A stretch of 64,000 nucleotides of DNA from an uncultured Spirochaetaceae bacterium. Its GTDB lineage: Bacteria; Spirochaetota; Spirochaetia; Treponematales; Treponemataceae. The first letter of the stretch is position 1; each line of letters opens with the position of its first letter. The translations under genes and the position numbers were made by a program. Positions 47,602 through 56,749 of this stretch are shown here, piece by piece. Location: positions 1-64,000 of the forward strand of contig CACYWZ010000006.1 in NCBI GenBank assembly GCA_902778325.1. Direction: 5' to 3'. The notes under the pieces were generated by a model. The model was not told where the DNA came from and did no database searches. It saw only the letters and a program-made list of their open reading frames with translations.

Positions 47602-49128
47602 TCAGACCAAAACGATTTTGTAACCGAAAACGCTCTCAAACAAATCACCTTTGTCGGCAATTGCGATTTTTTCCAGCATAATATTCTCAAGTTCGCCAGT
47701 TCGGATTGTCATGCTGTCTTCTGAAAATGATGCCGTAAAGTGTTTTATTTTTTGCTGATGTCCGCGGTCAAGAGCGTCTGCAACACGCAAAATCGCAGCA
47801 AGTTTCAAAATTGCAAGACGGTCACTTCGCTGGAGCGCTTTATATTCAGGGTCGCTCTGAGGGCTACACTTTTTTCGGTGATAAGAGGCAATCTGCGCAA
47901 TAAGCGTTGTTTCCTCACGGTTCAAACCAAATATTTCAGAATGAAGGATTATATATTTGCTGTGGGCTTCGTGGTCACTTGCGCGAATAAACATTCCGAT
48001 ATCGTGCAAAATCGCGCTCACTTCAAGCATTCGCCTTGCGCCATCTCCAAGCCCCAATTCATCTTTGAGCATATCAAAAATGCGAAGGCTTGTTTCTCTC
48101 ACATACTCGGCGTGTTTTTCGTCTCCGCGATATTTTTTGAGAAGATTTCTAGCGCTTGCCGCAACTTGCTCATCGAACTCTTGTCTGATTTCGTCATCTT
48201 CTGCAGTACGGCTGATAAAGATTCCCTCGCGGATGCTTGTTTTTGGAACGATTATGCTTTTTACATTAGTGAGACTCAAAAATTGCCTGAAAATCAAAAG
48301 CCCAAGATACAAACACTGCGCTTCGCTATAAGCAATCCGAAGTTTCACCGCAAGGAGTTCCGGACTAAAATCCTGAATGCTCAAAACAAAGCGCTCAAAA
48401 TCTTCTCGCCATATTTTCCAAAGAGAATCCGAAATTTTCTTGCCAGCCTCACGAGCAACAACGTTCGCTTCTCCGCCAACGATAATAAATTGCTGGACTT
48501 TTGAAAGATTAAGTTCGTTGTTGAGAGTTCCTTCCGTGTTACGAATAAACTCATCGATATAGCGCCGAGCATCTTCCCTGCCGTTCATCTGAGGATTGAG
48601 CTGCTGCGAAATCACAACAGTACCTAGTCGCATACTGTGAGCCGCAGCAACACGCCCCTGAGCAATCAGCATAAGCTCAGTTGAACCGCCACCGACTTCC
48701 ATAATCATTGAATCTTTTGATTTTAGGCTTTCAGAACTGCCTTTGAATGCGCCAAGAACAGCAAGATACATCAAGCGATTTTCTTCAATGCCGTCGATAA
48801 CACGCACAGTGAAGCCTGTTTTTACACGGATTCTGTCAACAAAAGGGTCGCGATTTGAAGCCTCTCGCACGCTACTTGTAGCGATAACGAAAGTTTCCGC
48901 CGCTGTTATCCCGTATGCTGCAAGTTGTTCAGCATATCGCCTCAAGATTTGCAAGCATACAAGCAAAGTGCTTCGGCTGATAGCGCCCTGAGTGAAAACA
49001 TCTCGACCGATAACGACAGGCTGCTCGCTTCTGTCGAGGATTTCAGGAACACCACCCGAAGCGGTCTGAGCCACCAGCAATCGGATTCCCGTTGAGCCGA
49101 TTTCAATAACAGCGGTAGGTTTCTTCAT
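47602..49128 (-). CDS. ppx: Exopolyphosphatase/guanosine pentaphosphatase with HD domain
   Basis: 508 residues. Actin-fold Ppx/GppA core about 1-300: 'AVIEIGSTGIRLLVAQ', 'IMEVGGGSTELMLIAQ', 'IIVGGEANVVA'. C-terminal HD-type domain: 'SAILHDIGMFIRASDHEAHS', 'SYHRKKC', 'ILRVADALDRGHQQ'. Breaks down polyphosphate and possibly pppGpp; adjacency to ppk favours polyphosphate. It begins 12 bases after the glycosidase gene. Confidence 0.93.
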   Translation of the reverse strand: MKKPTAVIEIGSTGIRLLVAQTASGGVPEILDRSEQPVVIGRDVFTQGAISRSTLLVCLQILRRYAEQLAAYGITAAETFVIATSSVREASNRDPFVDRIRVKTGFTVRVIDGIEENRLMYLAVLGAFKGSSESLKSKDSMIMEVGGGSTELMLIAQGRVAAAHSMRLGTVVISQQLNPQMNGREDARRYIDEFIRNTEGTLNNELNLSKVQQFIIVGGEANVVAREAGKKISDSLWKIWREDFERFVLSIQDFSPELLAVKLRIAYSEAQCLYLGLLIFRQFLSLTNVKSIIVPKTSIREGIFISRTAEDDEIRQEFDEQVAASARNLLKKYRGDEKHAEYVRETSLRIFDMLKDELGLGDGARRMLEVSAILHDIGMFIRASDHEAHSKYIILHSEIFGLNREETTLIAQIASYHRKKCSPQSDPEYKALQRSDRLAILKLAAILRVADALDRGHQQKIKHFTASFSEDSMTIRTGELENIMLEKIAIADKGDLFESVFGYKIVLV

Positions 49129-49140
49129 TACCCAATAAGA

Positions 49141-50583
49141 TTAAAGTTTGTCGATAAGCATTGAACACTTGCCCGATGGAATCGGAAGCGTCTTCTTCTT
49201 GCTGTTGAGAATATTTATCGTGAAATAATAAAGTTTCTCGCTTTCCATCTGGATTTCCCAACCGCGTGTACTCTTGTTTGACAAAATCGTGATGAGATTG
49301 CGCTTGAGAGAGAGGTTTTCGATGCCCATAATCTCAAGATTCGGGATAATCCAGTCAACAGTCTTTCGAGGAAGGCTGATTGAAAGCCCGATGATATTCT
49401 CAATCATCATTGCGATAGTCGAAAGACAAATCGTGTGCATATATTTCTTTCGTGGGAAACTCTCATCGCCGTCAAGATGAGCAAAACCCTCTTTGCAAGG
49501 AAGATACGCCTCATAAAGAGAACCGCGCTCCTTGCTGTTTGCAGGTGAAAGCGCCTCAAGAATGTAATAAACATGGCGGATTGCTGCTTCACGCGCAAGG
49601 TCATACTGCTGATATTTCTCAAGCCCTTTGACAACCATAAAGTTGAACGCAGGATAAACAGAACCACAGTAGCCGTTTCCATAATCGCGGAATGCAGGGT
49701 GGTCAGCGCTCAGTGTCGGGAACGGATGGTCAGTGCCAAAAGTCGCAGGATTTGACAAATGCGCAATGAGCTGGTCTGCTTTGTCCGCATTCGGAAGCTC
49801 AGCAAGAAGAGGCCAGAAGCCCGCGATTGTCTTGTGAGAAAGACGCTTTTCATCTTTGTCAAGGTCGTGATAAAAGCCTGTCTCGCTGTCCCACATCAAA
49901 TTATTGATGCGAGTCTTGAGACTAAAATACATCTTCTTGTACTGAAATCCCAAATCCTTGTCATTGAGAATTTCGCCAAGAGCGCTCATATGAGCGGCAT
50001 TTATCGCCATTGCCGAGTTGAAATCAACAAGATAAACAGCATTCTCGCGAGGAGAGTTCCGCATTGAAGAAGACACGACAGGAGTAGCATAAAGCCCGTT
50101 CGGCTGCTTGAACGTAGCATCAATCCAATCCATGTATTTTTGGAGGATTGGCATGATATCCTTAATGCGCTTCTTGTTCGCGCTCTTGTGATAAAGATTG
50201 AACTCCGCCCACGCAAAAAGAGGCATTGCGACACCCTCTGGGTTTTCGCTGTCTTTCACAGCCTCACCTGTAACAGTGTTGTATCTCCAGCGGATTGCAC
50301 CGTTCGGCTCTTGCTTTGAGTAAAGATAATCAAGATTTTGGTTCGCCGGATAATTGCGGTTTGAATAAACAAGAAAGAAGGACGCGAAAATTGCTTCAAA
50401 CTGGTCTATAAAAAGCTCTTTTTTCTCAGGGTCAACGCCCGGATAAATAAAGTAGCCGTCAGATGATGCTTCCCCCGTTTTTGGATTAAGCCAGTAGTCA
50501 GATAGCCAAGCCCACGATTTGTCGTAGATGTCAACAAAATCCTGGTCGTAGAAATGTATCTTGGGAAAGTCTTTTTTATTCAC
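49141..50583 (-). CDS. (alpha/alpha)6-barrel glycosidase, GH63/trehalase-like
   Basis: 480 residues, no signal peptide, so cytoplasmic. Features of MGH1-like or GH63 enzymes: 'DQFEAIFASFFLVYSNRNYP', 'GYFIYPGVDPEKKELFIDQF', 'AIRWRYNTVTGEAVKDSENP', 'YLVDFNSAMAINAAHMSALG' with a candidate catalytic Asp, and 'YGNGYCGSVYPAFNFMVVKG'. A possible substrate is a mannosyl- or glucosyl-glycerate or storage glycan; not decidable. AGGAG lies before ATG 50583. First gene of the glycosidase-ppx-ppk unit. Confidence 0.82.
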   Translation of the reverse strand: MNKKDFPKIHFYDQDFVDIYDKSWAWLSDYWLNPKTGEASSDGYFIYPGVDPEKKELFIDQFEAIFASFFLVYSNRNYPANQNLDYLYSKQEPNGAIRWRYNTVTGEAVKDSENPEGVAMPLFAWAEFNLYHKSANKKRIKDIMPILQKYMDWIDATFKQPNGLYATPVVSSSMRNSPRENAVYLVDFNSAMAINAAHMSALGEILNDKDLGFQYKKMYFSLKTRINNLMWDSETGFYHDLDKDEKRLSHKTIAGFWPLLAELPNADKADQLIAHLSNPATFGTDHPFPTLSADHPAFRDYGNGYCGSVYPAFNFMVVKGLEKYQQYDLAREAAIRHVYYILEALSPANSKERGSLYEAYLPCKEGFAHLDGDESFPRKKYMHTICLSTIAMMIENIIGLSISLPRKTVDWIIPNLEIMGIENLSLKRNLITILSNKSTRGWEIQMESEKLYYFTINILNSKKKTLPIPSGKCSMLIDKL

Positions 50584-50749
50584 AAGGAACTCCTGTCAAA
50601 CTTCTGAAAAAATCAGTCTATTACAAAGACACAGTATATCATAAATTTTTATAAAGCGGTATATCTTTACGAAAATTTGATACTTTTTGTTAAAAAAAAT
50701 AACGGTATTCTAGCAAAAGTTACGTTATTTTTCGCTCAGTTCAAAATAC

Positions 50750-50965
50750 GCCCGTGGCAAAAAAACTCATTTTTACTCACGGGCATTCGCCCAAAGCACC
50801 ATTTTTTCAAATTTGGCTCTTCGGGCATTTGCCCAAAGCCAGCTTTTGGCGATTTTGTCTTTCGGGCATTTGCCCAAAGCACCATTTTTTCAAATTTGGC
50901 TCTTCGGGCATTCGCCCAAAGGCAGTTTTTGGCGATTTTGCCTTTCGGGCACTCGCAAAATTGCG
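50750..50965. repeat. Tandem array G, alternating 42/41-bp units with GGGC..GCCC hairpins
   Basis: GGGCATTTGCCC (or GGGCATTCGCCC) starts at 50781, 50823, 50864, 50906 and 50947: steps 42, 41, 42, 41. A more degenerate copy precedes. Linkers alternate between CACCATTTTTTCAAATTTGG and a CCAGCTTTTGGCGATTTTG type, so the repeat is a two-unit dimer. It lies in the divergent gap between the glycosidase and the fusion gene. The rest of 50584-51047 is AT-rich and carries TGTATACT at about 51010 and AGGAG before ATG 51048. Confidence 0.93.
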
Positions 50966-51047
50966 AGAAAACGAAATGCGCTTTATTGATAGCCTAATTC
51001 TTTGAAAAACTGTATACTCATAAGCGATTTTGCTTTAGGAGTGCTTT

Positions 51048-53387
51048 ATGTATCAGTCGTTTGTTTTTCTGGAAGTGAGGATTTTGCTTTCAAACGAGCC
51101 GGAGGTTTTCGCAAAAAGCGCGGACGGCGTGAAAATAAAAAGCGCAGTTCTTGAAAAAGTTGCCGTTCTCGCTCGTGCATTGGGCTCAACGCTGAACGAA
51201 AAAGCGGTTGTCGAAGAACTGACAGGAAACGTCCCGCTTCCGCCCAAAAGCGACGAGACGGCGCTTTGGAGCATACGAGCGGCAAAGGGCGGAAGTCTTG
51301 ATATAATGTTCCACCAAAAAGCAAAAACAATCCAGATTGAAGAGATGAGGCTTGAAGAAGATTGCGGACGTCTGACGAGGGCGGCAGGAAAGCCAAGAAT
51401 GGACTTCTCGCTTTCGGGCTGTCCGAGTCTTCGGCTCAAAACAGCAAGTGTCTTTGAGCTAGGCGAAGAAGCGGAGCTCTTCCTTGAGGAACTTTCAAGC
51501 CTGCTTCGATACCTTGCGCTTCCGTATGGAGAGGGCGCAATCAGATGCAACGCGTATGTCTCGCTTGCCGAGTATCCGAACAAGGGCGAGCGCTATGTGA
51601 AACTAAGAAATCTCAACTCGTTCAACTTTGTGCGTGAGGCGATAAACGCAGAGACAAGCCGTCAGGAAAATATTCTCAATGCGGGCGATATTGTTGCGGA
51701 GGAGAGCCGCTTGTGGAACTCGGAGATGGGCGAGAGCGAAAGCTACCGCGCACGAAAGAGCGACCAGAGGCGCTTCCGTGATGTTGAGCCGTCCCTTTTT
51801 ATCGATGTGCAGACAGAGGCGGACGCGCTGCACTTGAGCGAAATCGAAGAGCCGAAGGCTCGTCGCGCGCGTCTTCGCGAGCAGTACGGGCTTTCGCGGC
51901 TCAGGGCGGAGTTCATCTGCGCAGAAAAAGAGAGGGCGGATTTCTTCGAGGACAGCGTGAAAGAGGGCGCAGAGCCGCTTGCCGCTTCTCATTGGATTGC
52001 GAGTGAAGTCACAAGGGTCTTGAATTATCTTCACATTCCGCTTTCAAAGAGCAAAATCAACAGCAAGAAGTTCGCCGAAATCATTTCGCTTCTGACAGCG
52101 CAGAAGATTCATAGCGGTATTGCAAAGCAGCTCGTCCAAGAGGCGATTGAAACAGATGCCGACATCGACTCACTTTTGAAGAAGAGCGAAAAAGACTTGA
52201 TTGGAGAGCCTGAAAAACTCCGCCCTCTCGTCCGCGCAATTCTCAAGGAAAACGAGTCGAGCGCAAGAAGGCTCAAGAACGGCGATATGGCAAACCTTGA
52301 GTATCTGACGGGACTCGTGATGAAAAAGACGAGCGGTCAGGCATTCCCGCTTATGGTGAAATCGCTCATCAAAGAGGAACTCAACTTGAGCATCATCTAC
52401 GTTCTTGGAACAGGCGGCGCAATCACGGCGATAAGGCGTGAGGACGGCTCTGTCGAAAGCGGAGGCGCTGTCGTCTTGCGCGACTTGTGCAAGGAGGCAG
52501 GCGAGGAAAGCGGCGTTCAGGCGGTGAGCGTGCGCTCTCTTTTAAGCGAGGAGTTCGAGCCTGGCGACTTTGCCGCTCTTATCGCAGAAATCAGCGCGAG
52601 AATTGCTGCAGGAAGCGCCAACGGAATCGTCGTCTCGCACGGAACAGACACGCTTCCCTACACTGCCGCACTGCTTTTCTGGCTCTTCGGCTCGTCCCCT
52701 GTCCCGATTGTCCTCACGGCAAGCAGTGAAATCCCTGCGGATTCAAGCGAAGCCAAAGACAATCTGTCGCTTGCGATAAAAACGGCGCGAGAAAAGAAAA
52801 ACGGCGTCTATGTCGCATTCGGCGGAAAAATCTTCTCGCCTCTCAACTTGAAGTTCGTCAAGGCAAGCGCGGACGGTTTTTGCAACTGGAACTTGAAGGA
52901 AAAAGTGTTCACCGAAAGCGGCGCAATCGCAACGCAGTTCGCGCAAATCAGCGAGCCTGACGGTGCTGTGATGAAGCGCATTCTGGACGAGAGCGCCGGG
53001 AAAATCGCAGTCTGCCCGACATATCCTGGCTTCAGGAGCGACCGCTACGGAGCGCTAATCAGCGCAGACGACGGCGTCCGCTCGCTTTTCATCGAGCTTT
53101 ATGCGGCAGGAACAGGCAATATGCGTGAAAGCGATTATTCGCTCAAGCCGCTTTTGCAAAAGGCACGGCGCTACGGTTGTCGCGTCTACTGCACGTCGCA
53201 GCAGGAAAGCTCCGTCAACTTCTCGAAGTTCGTAACAAGCGCGGGCGTGTGGCGAGGTGGCGCTGTCCCGATGGGAACGCTCACGACAGAAAGCGCGATT
53301 TCGCTTTACTATGCCGCCTCTCTCCTTGCCGACAACGACACGGAGCTTGCCCAAATCATCGAAACTTACGCAGAAGCATACGCATAA
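51048..53387 (+). CDS. GatB/GatE-like amidotransferase subunit fused to a type I asparaginase (GatD-like)
   Basis: 779 residues. About 1-445 matches tRNA amidotransferase subunit B: 'LEEDCGRLTRAAG', 'GAIRCNAYVSLAEYPNKGER', 'KLRNLNSFNFVREAINAETS', and a YqeY-type tRNA-binding tail ending 'GLVMKKTSGQAFPLMVKSL'. About 447-779 is an asparaginase/GatD domain: 'YVLGTGGAITAIR', 'VVSHGTDTLPYTAALL', 'YGCRVYCTSQQESSV'. Archaea use separate GatD and GatE for Glu-tRNA(Gln) amidation; a single polypeptide is unusual. Odd points: the first catalytic Thr of the asparaginase motif (TGGTI) is Ala (TGGAI), and the GatB FDRKNYFYPD region is lost. It could be a divergent paralogue with a new task. Confidence 0.85.
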   Translation: MYQSFVFLEVRILLSNEPEVFAKSADGVKIKSAVLEKVAVLARALGSTLNEKAVVEELTGNVPLPPKSDETALWSIRAAKGGSLDIMFHQKAKTIQIEEMRLEEDCGRLTRAAGKPRMDFSLSGCPSLRLKTASVFELGEEAELFLEELSSLLRYLALPYGEGAIRCNAYVSLAEYPNKGERYVKLRNLNSFNFVREAINAETSRQENILNAGDIVAEESRLWNSEMGESESYRARKSDQRRFRDVEPSLFIDVQTEADALHLSEIEEPKARRARLREQYGLSRLRAEFICAEKERADFFEDSVKEGAEPLAASHWIASEVTRVLNYLHIPLSKSKINSKKFAEIISLLTAQKIHSGIAKQLVQEAIETDADIDSLLKKSEKDLIGEPEKLRPLVRAILKENESSARRLKNGDMANLEYLTGLVMKKTSGQAFPLMVKSLIKEELNLSIIYVLGTGGAITAIRREDGSVESGGAVVLRDLCKEAGEESGVQAVSVRSLLSEEFEPGDFAALIAEISARIAAGSANGIVVSHGTDTLPYTAALLFWLFGSSPVPIVLTASSEIPADSSEAKDNLSLAIKTAREKKNGVYVAFGGKIFSPLNLKFVKASADGFCNWNLKEKVFTESGAIATQFAQISEPDGAVMKRILDESAGKIAVCPTYPGFRSDRYGALISADDGVRSLFIELYAAGTGNMRESDYSLKPLLQKARRYGCRVYCTSQQESSVNFSKFVTSAGVWRGGAVPMGTLTTESAISLYYAASLLADNDTELAQIIETYAEAYA

Positions 53388-53391
53388 AAAA

Positions 53392-53477
53392 ACGACCCCA
53401 TAGGGTCGTGCCGTGCGACCTTATAGGGTCGTGCAATCCGACCTTATAGGGTCGCACACATCTACCGCATAGGGTAG
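53392..53477. repeat. Tandem array H, four 23-bp hairpins (also terminators)
   Basis: Hairpins start at 53393, 53416, 53439 and 53462, exactly 23 bp apart: CGACCCCATAGGGTCG, CGACCTTATAGGGTCG (twice) and CTACCGCATAGGGTAG. In the last, G-to-T in one arm is matched by C-to-A in the other. The array lies between converging genes and probably ends both transcripts. Confidence 0.93.
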
Positions 53478-53478
53478 A

Positions 53479-54195
53479 TTATCGGCGGATTTCAACATTG
53501 CCGTCTGAGTGGGCAATGAACACCATAGGGTGAAGTTTTGTGAAAAAGCCGTTCTCCACAACGCCCGGAATCGCGTTAATCTCGTCCTCAAGAACAATCG
53601 GGTTCACAGGGCTTTCCCACTTGCAGTCAAGAATCCAGTTTCCGTTGTCTGTGATGACAGGACCGCACTTTTTCACGCCCTCGCGCAAGACGCAAGTCGC
53701 ACCAAGGCGGGAAAGGGCATTCTTCACGCTCTGCATTGCCTCTCCGATGATTTCGACAGGAAGAGCAAAGCCTGTTCCCTCGCTTTCAACGCTTTTGCTT
53801 TCGTCGGCGACAATCGCAAAACTGTCGGAGTTGTATGCGACGATTTTCTCGCGAAGAAGTGCTGCTCCGCCGCCTTTGATGAGGTCGCTGTTCAAGTCGA
53901 TTTCATCAGCGCCGTCAATCGTCAAATCCAAGTGTCCGCCGATTGCCTTGTCGTTGAGCGAATAAACTGGGATTCCCAGCTCAATGCACTCGTTCGATGT
54001 CTGAAAACTCGTTACGACAGCCTTGATGTCCTTGATTGTGCCGTCCTTAATGCGCTCTGCAAGGCGGCGCACAGCAGGGATTGCGGTGCTTCCTGTTCCG
54101 AGTCCGATTTTCATTCCGCTAAAAATCTTTCCTTCCTCGATAAGCGTATCAATCGCTGTACGAGCGGCAAGAAGTTTTTGTTCATCTCTAGTCAT
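53479..54195 (-). CDS. rpiA: Ribose-5-phosphate isomerase A
   Basis: Interconverts ribose-5-phosphate and ribulose-5-phosphate in the pentose phosphate pathway. 238 residues: 'KIGLGTGSTAIPAVRRLAE', 'TIDGADEIDLNSDLIKGGGA', 'LLREKIVA', 'EVIGEAMQSVKNALSRLGA' region, 'GVVENGFFTK'. AGGAG places the start at ATG 54195; the frame is open further upstream inside aroDE. The start overlaps the aroDE stop by eight bases. Confidence 0.96.
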   Translation of the reverse strand: MTRDEQKLLAARTAIDTLIEEGKIFSGMKIGLGTGSTAIPAVRRLAERIKDGTIKDIKAVVTSFQTSNECIELGIPVYSLNDKAIGGHLDLTIDGADEIDLNSDLIKGGGAALLREKIVAYNSDSFAIVADESKSVESEGTGFALPVEIIGEAMQSVKNALSRLGATCVLREGVKKCGPVITDNGNWILDCKWESPVNPIVLEDEINAIPGVVENGFFTKLHPMVFIAHSDGNVEIRR

Positions 54196-55684
54196 ATTTT
54201 TCTCCTGTAAAAAGTTCAAATTGTCTGTAGCCTTGATATTGCAGCATCGGGAATCCGTTCTGAACTCGGCAGCCCGCCTTTTCAGCCCTCGCCATAATCG
54301 GCGTCGTCTCAGGCACATAGATGATGTCGAACACCATTTCGTGTCCCTTGAAGTCGTAAAAATAAATCGGGTCGTTCTCGCTTGACGACGGTGAAGATGA
54401 GCCCATTCCAACGCTTGTTGTCTGCACGATGAGGTCGGAGTATTTCTCAATCATATGCTCGTTCTCAGGGGTGAGAAGCGCCCACTTGAAGCCGAACTGC
54501 TCGGCAAGTTTTTTCGCTCTGCTTGCCGTGCGGTTAAAGACGCAGACTTTCGCTCCGAGAGTCTTTAGCGCATAGGCGACAGCCTTCGCTGCTCCGCCCG
54601 CACCGATGAGCGCGACTTTCCAGTGCTTTATGTTCTTTGTTCCCGTGAACTCAAGGAGAGAGCGCGAAAATCCAAGAGCGTCCGTGTTGTCGCCAATCCA
54701 ATAATCGCCCTTGTTCAAGATTGTGTTGCACGCTCCGATTTCGCCAACTTGCGACGACACTTCGCGCAAGTCCGCAAGCACGTTTTCTTTGTGCGGGATT
54801 GTCACCGAAAGCCCTTTTACGCCGACTTCGTTGCAGAACTCGATTGCGTCGTCCACCGACTCAGAGCGAATCGGAACATAAACCGCGTCGATATTGTGCT
54901 TTTCAAAGCCCTTGTTGTGAAGAGCAGGGCTTAGCGTTGAATTGAGCGGCCAACCTGTGATTCCAAAGACTTTCGTGCTGTCGCTAATGCTTTGAAAGTG
55001 ATAAATGTCGCTGAGCGTTATCGGGTCAAGGTGTCCGAGAGTCTGCAATCGCGCGGACGCTTCGACAGGAGATGTGTATGTCAGATATGAGTTAATTTTC
55101 GCAGAGAGGATTCTTGACGGAAGCCCGAGAGGTCCCATCGCGCAAAGGATTTGCTCACTTTCGCCAAACTTCTTTGCTTGCTGGAAAAGGTTTGTGACAT
55201 CAGAAAGCGTCTTTGGCATAAAAGCGATTTTCGGGATTTCATATCCAGTTGTCCTCAAAGACGCAAGACGGGAAGAGATGTCCAGAATTGGATTTTGCAT
55301 ATCGTGAACGCTTCGGATAACGCGCGTTCCGAACGCCAGAGCCGAATCCTGAAGGCTCGGGACATGAAAATCTTCCTCAAAGTCAACGTAGGCGAAGTTC
55401 TTTGAGCGGTTTTCCTCTGCGAACGCCATCGCACGAGCAAAAAGCACAGTGCGGCTGGACTCTCCCTCATCAAAGCGACCTCCGTCAATTTTGCGCCGTA
55501 TTGTCAAAATGCACGGAAGCCCTGCCATAGCGGGAAAGTTTCGAATATAAAGCCGCTCGTTTTCGTCAAGGAAATCGACACGAAGCTCAACCAAATCGAT
55601 ATACTTGCGATAATTCTCGATTGTCGCAATATTCTCAGAAAGCGTCTTTCCTGTCAGTGTCAGACAGACGAGCGGTCTTTTCAT
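54188..55684 (-). CDS. aroDE: Bifunctional 3-dehydroquinate dehydratase / shikimate dehydrogenase
   Basis: 498 residues covering steps 3 and 4 of the shikimate pathway. About 1-225 is a type I dehydroquinase: 'LVELRVDFLDENERLY', catalytic His in 'VIRSVHDMQNP' and Schiff-base Lys in 'KIAFMPKTLSDVTNLF'. About 232-498 is AroE: 'GITGWPLNSTLSPALHNKGF', 'GLSVTIPHKENVLADL' with the catalytic Lys, 'GDNTDALGF', and the NADP-binding 'ALIGAGGAAKAVAYAL'. This fused order is common in chlamydiae, plants and some treponemes. Confidence 0.96.
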   Translation of the reverse strand: MKRPLVCLTLTGKTLSENIATIENYRKYIDLVELRVDFLDENERLYIRNFPAMAGLPCILTIRRKIDGGRFDEGESSRTVLFARAMAFAEENRSKNFAYVDFEEDFHVPSLQDSALAFGTRVIRSVHDMQNPILDISSRLASLRTTGYEIPKIAFMPKTLSDVTNLFQQAKKFGESEQILCAMGPLGLPSRILSAKINSYLTYTSPVEASARLQTLGHLDPITLSDIYHFQSISDSTKVFGITGWPLNSTLSPALHNKGFEKHNIDAVYVPIRSESVDDAIEFCNEVGVKGLSVTIPHKENVLADLREVSSQVGEIGACNTILNKGDYWIGDNTDALGFSRSLLEFTGTKNIKHWKVALIGAGGAAKAVAYALKTLGAKVCVFNRTASRAKKLAEQFGFKWALLTPENEHMIEKYSDLIVQTTSVGMGSSSPSSSENDPIYFYDFKGHEMVFDIIYVPETTPIMARAEKAGCRVQNGFPMLQYQGYRQFELFTGEKYD

Positions 55685-55702
55685 TTTTTACCCCTTTTTC
55701 TT

Positions 55703-56698
55703 TTATTGCGTTATTTCTTTTCCTGGAACACTCAGCGTGAAGCGGCTTCCCAAAGGCGCAGCATAAGGCACGGAAACAGAGCCACCCTTGTGCATAAAGT
55801 TCGCAATCACAAGGCTCTCCCCTTCAGGAGTGTCAGCCCTAAGCGACATCGGAACAGCATAAGGATAATCCGAAACCGTCACATTAAAGATGCCGTAAAC
55901 AGTTTTAGCCGCTTCTCCTTCGCCTGATTGAGCTGGGAAAGCAAAATCAACAGCGATGCGCGAGTAATCAGCAACGCTCTCGCCAGCGGCAGTGCCCATT
56001 GATGTCACAGAGCCAGCGCTTTCGCCTTCAAGCGCCTCGTGCGACGTGAAGTCAAAAATAAGCCGTGATTTTTCCATGACGGCAAGAACATCGCTAACAG
56101 ATTTTCCAGTCAGCTCTGGCACAGTCGACTTTTGGGAATTATTGCCGCGGCTCACCACAAAAGTCATCACGACAGCGTCCGTTATCGGCGTTCCAGACGG
56201 AGGCTCTTGAGAGAGAATCGTGCCTTCAGCAAGATTGCTCGTTTTGTAAATCGGGTCTGCGACTTTGATAAGAGCGCTTCCGTCAGCCCATGTCATCGAC
56301 TTCACGCTAAGGCGCGCATAATCAAGAAGCGTTCCCGTGTAATCAGGAACATGCGTCACAATAACACCACGCGACACAGTGAGAGTCACGCGCTCTCCCG
56401 CTTTCACAATCGCGCCGCCTTTAGGATTTTGCTCAAGGATATGCCCTTTTTCCTCAGCGTTGTCGCTGTAGCGCAAAAGCACCTTCGCATAAAGTTCCTT
56501 CTGCTGCATTTCCTGCAACGCCGCCGTCAGCTCCTTTCCTGTGACATTCGGAACAAGGACTTCCTCTTTGCCGCGCACCGCAAGCGCGAACACTGCAAGA
56601 GCAATCACGCCCATAAGCAAAACTGCGCTCAAAGCCGCAAAGAAGAACGTAAAAACAGGGTGTCTGTTTTGATTTTTCAATTCGTTAATTTCTTCCAT
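55703..56698 (-). CDS. Membrane-anchored PASTA-repeat protein without a kinase
   Basis: 331 residues: a short cytoplasmic N-terminus (MEEINELKNQNRHPVF), one membrane helix (about 16-43), and three PASTA-type repeats outside: 'VPNVTGKELTAALQEMQQKE', 'VPDYTGTLLDYARLSVKSMT' and 'VPELTGKSVSDVLAVMEKSR', each closing with 'VSRG' or similar. PASTA domains bind muropeptides, usually on Ser/Thr kinases or PBPs; neither domain is present. The start is ATG 56698 rather than the TTG at 56719. It lies between fmt and aroDE in one operon. Confidence 0.88.
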   Translation of the reverse strand: MEEINELKNQNRHPVFTFFFAALSAVLLMGVIALAVFALAVRGKEEVLVPNVTGKELTAALQEMQQKELYAKVLLRYSDNAEEKGHILEQNPKGGAIVKAGERVTLTVSRGVIVTHVPDYTGTLLDYARLSVKSMTWADGSALIKVADPIYKTSNLAEGTILSQEPPSGTPITDAVVMTFVVSRGNNSQKSTVPELTGKSVSDVLAVMEKSRLIFDFTSHEALEGESAGSVTSMGTAAGESVADYSRIAVDFAFPAQSGEGEAAKTVYGIFNVTVSDYPYAVPMSLRADTPEGESLVIANFMHKGGSVSVPYAAPLGSRFTLSVPGKEITQ

Positions 56699-56749
56699 AA
56701 AAAAATAACTTTTCCTCAAAAAAATATATCGCTAGAACTTCATTGCTTT

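Noticed and set aside
54196-54450. N-terminal extension of rpiA
   Set aside because: It lies inside aroDE in another frame; AGGAG and the family N-terminus support ATG 54195.
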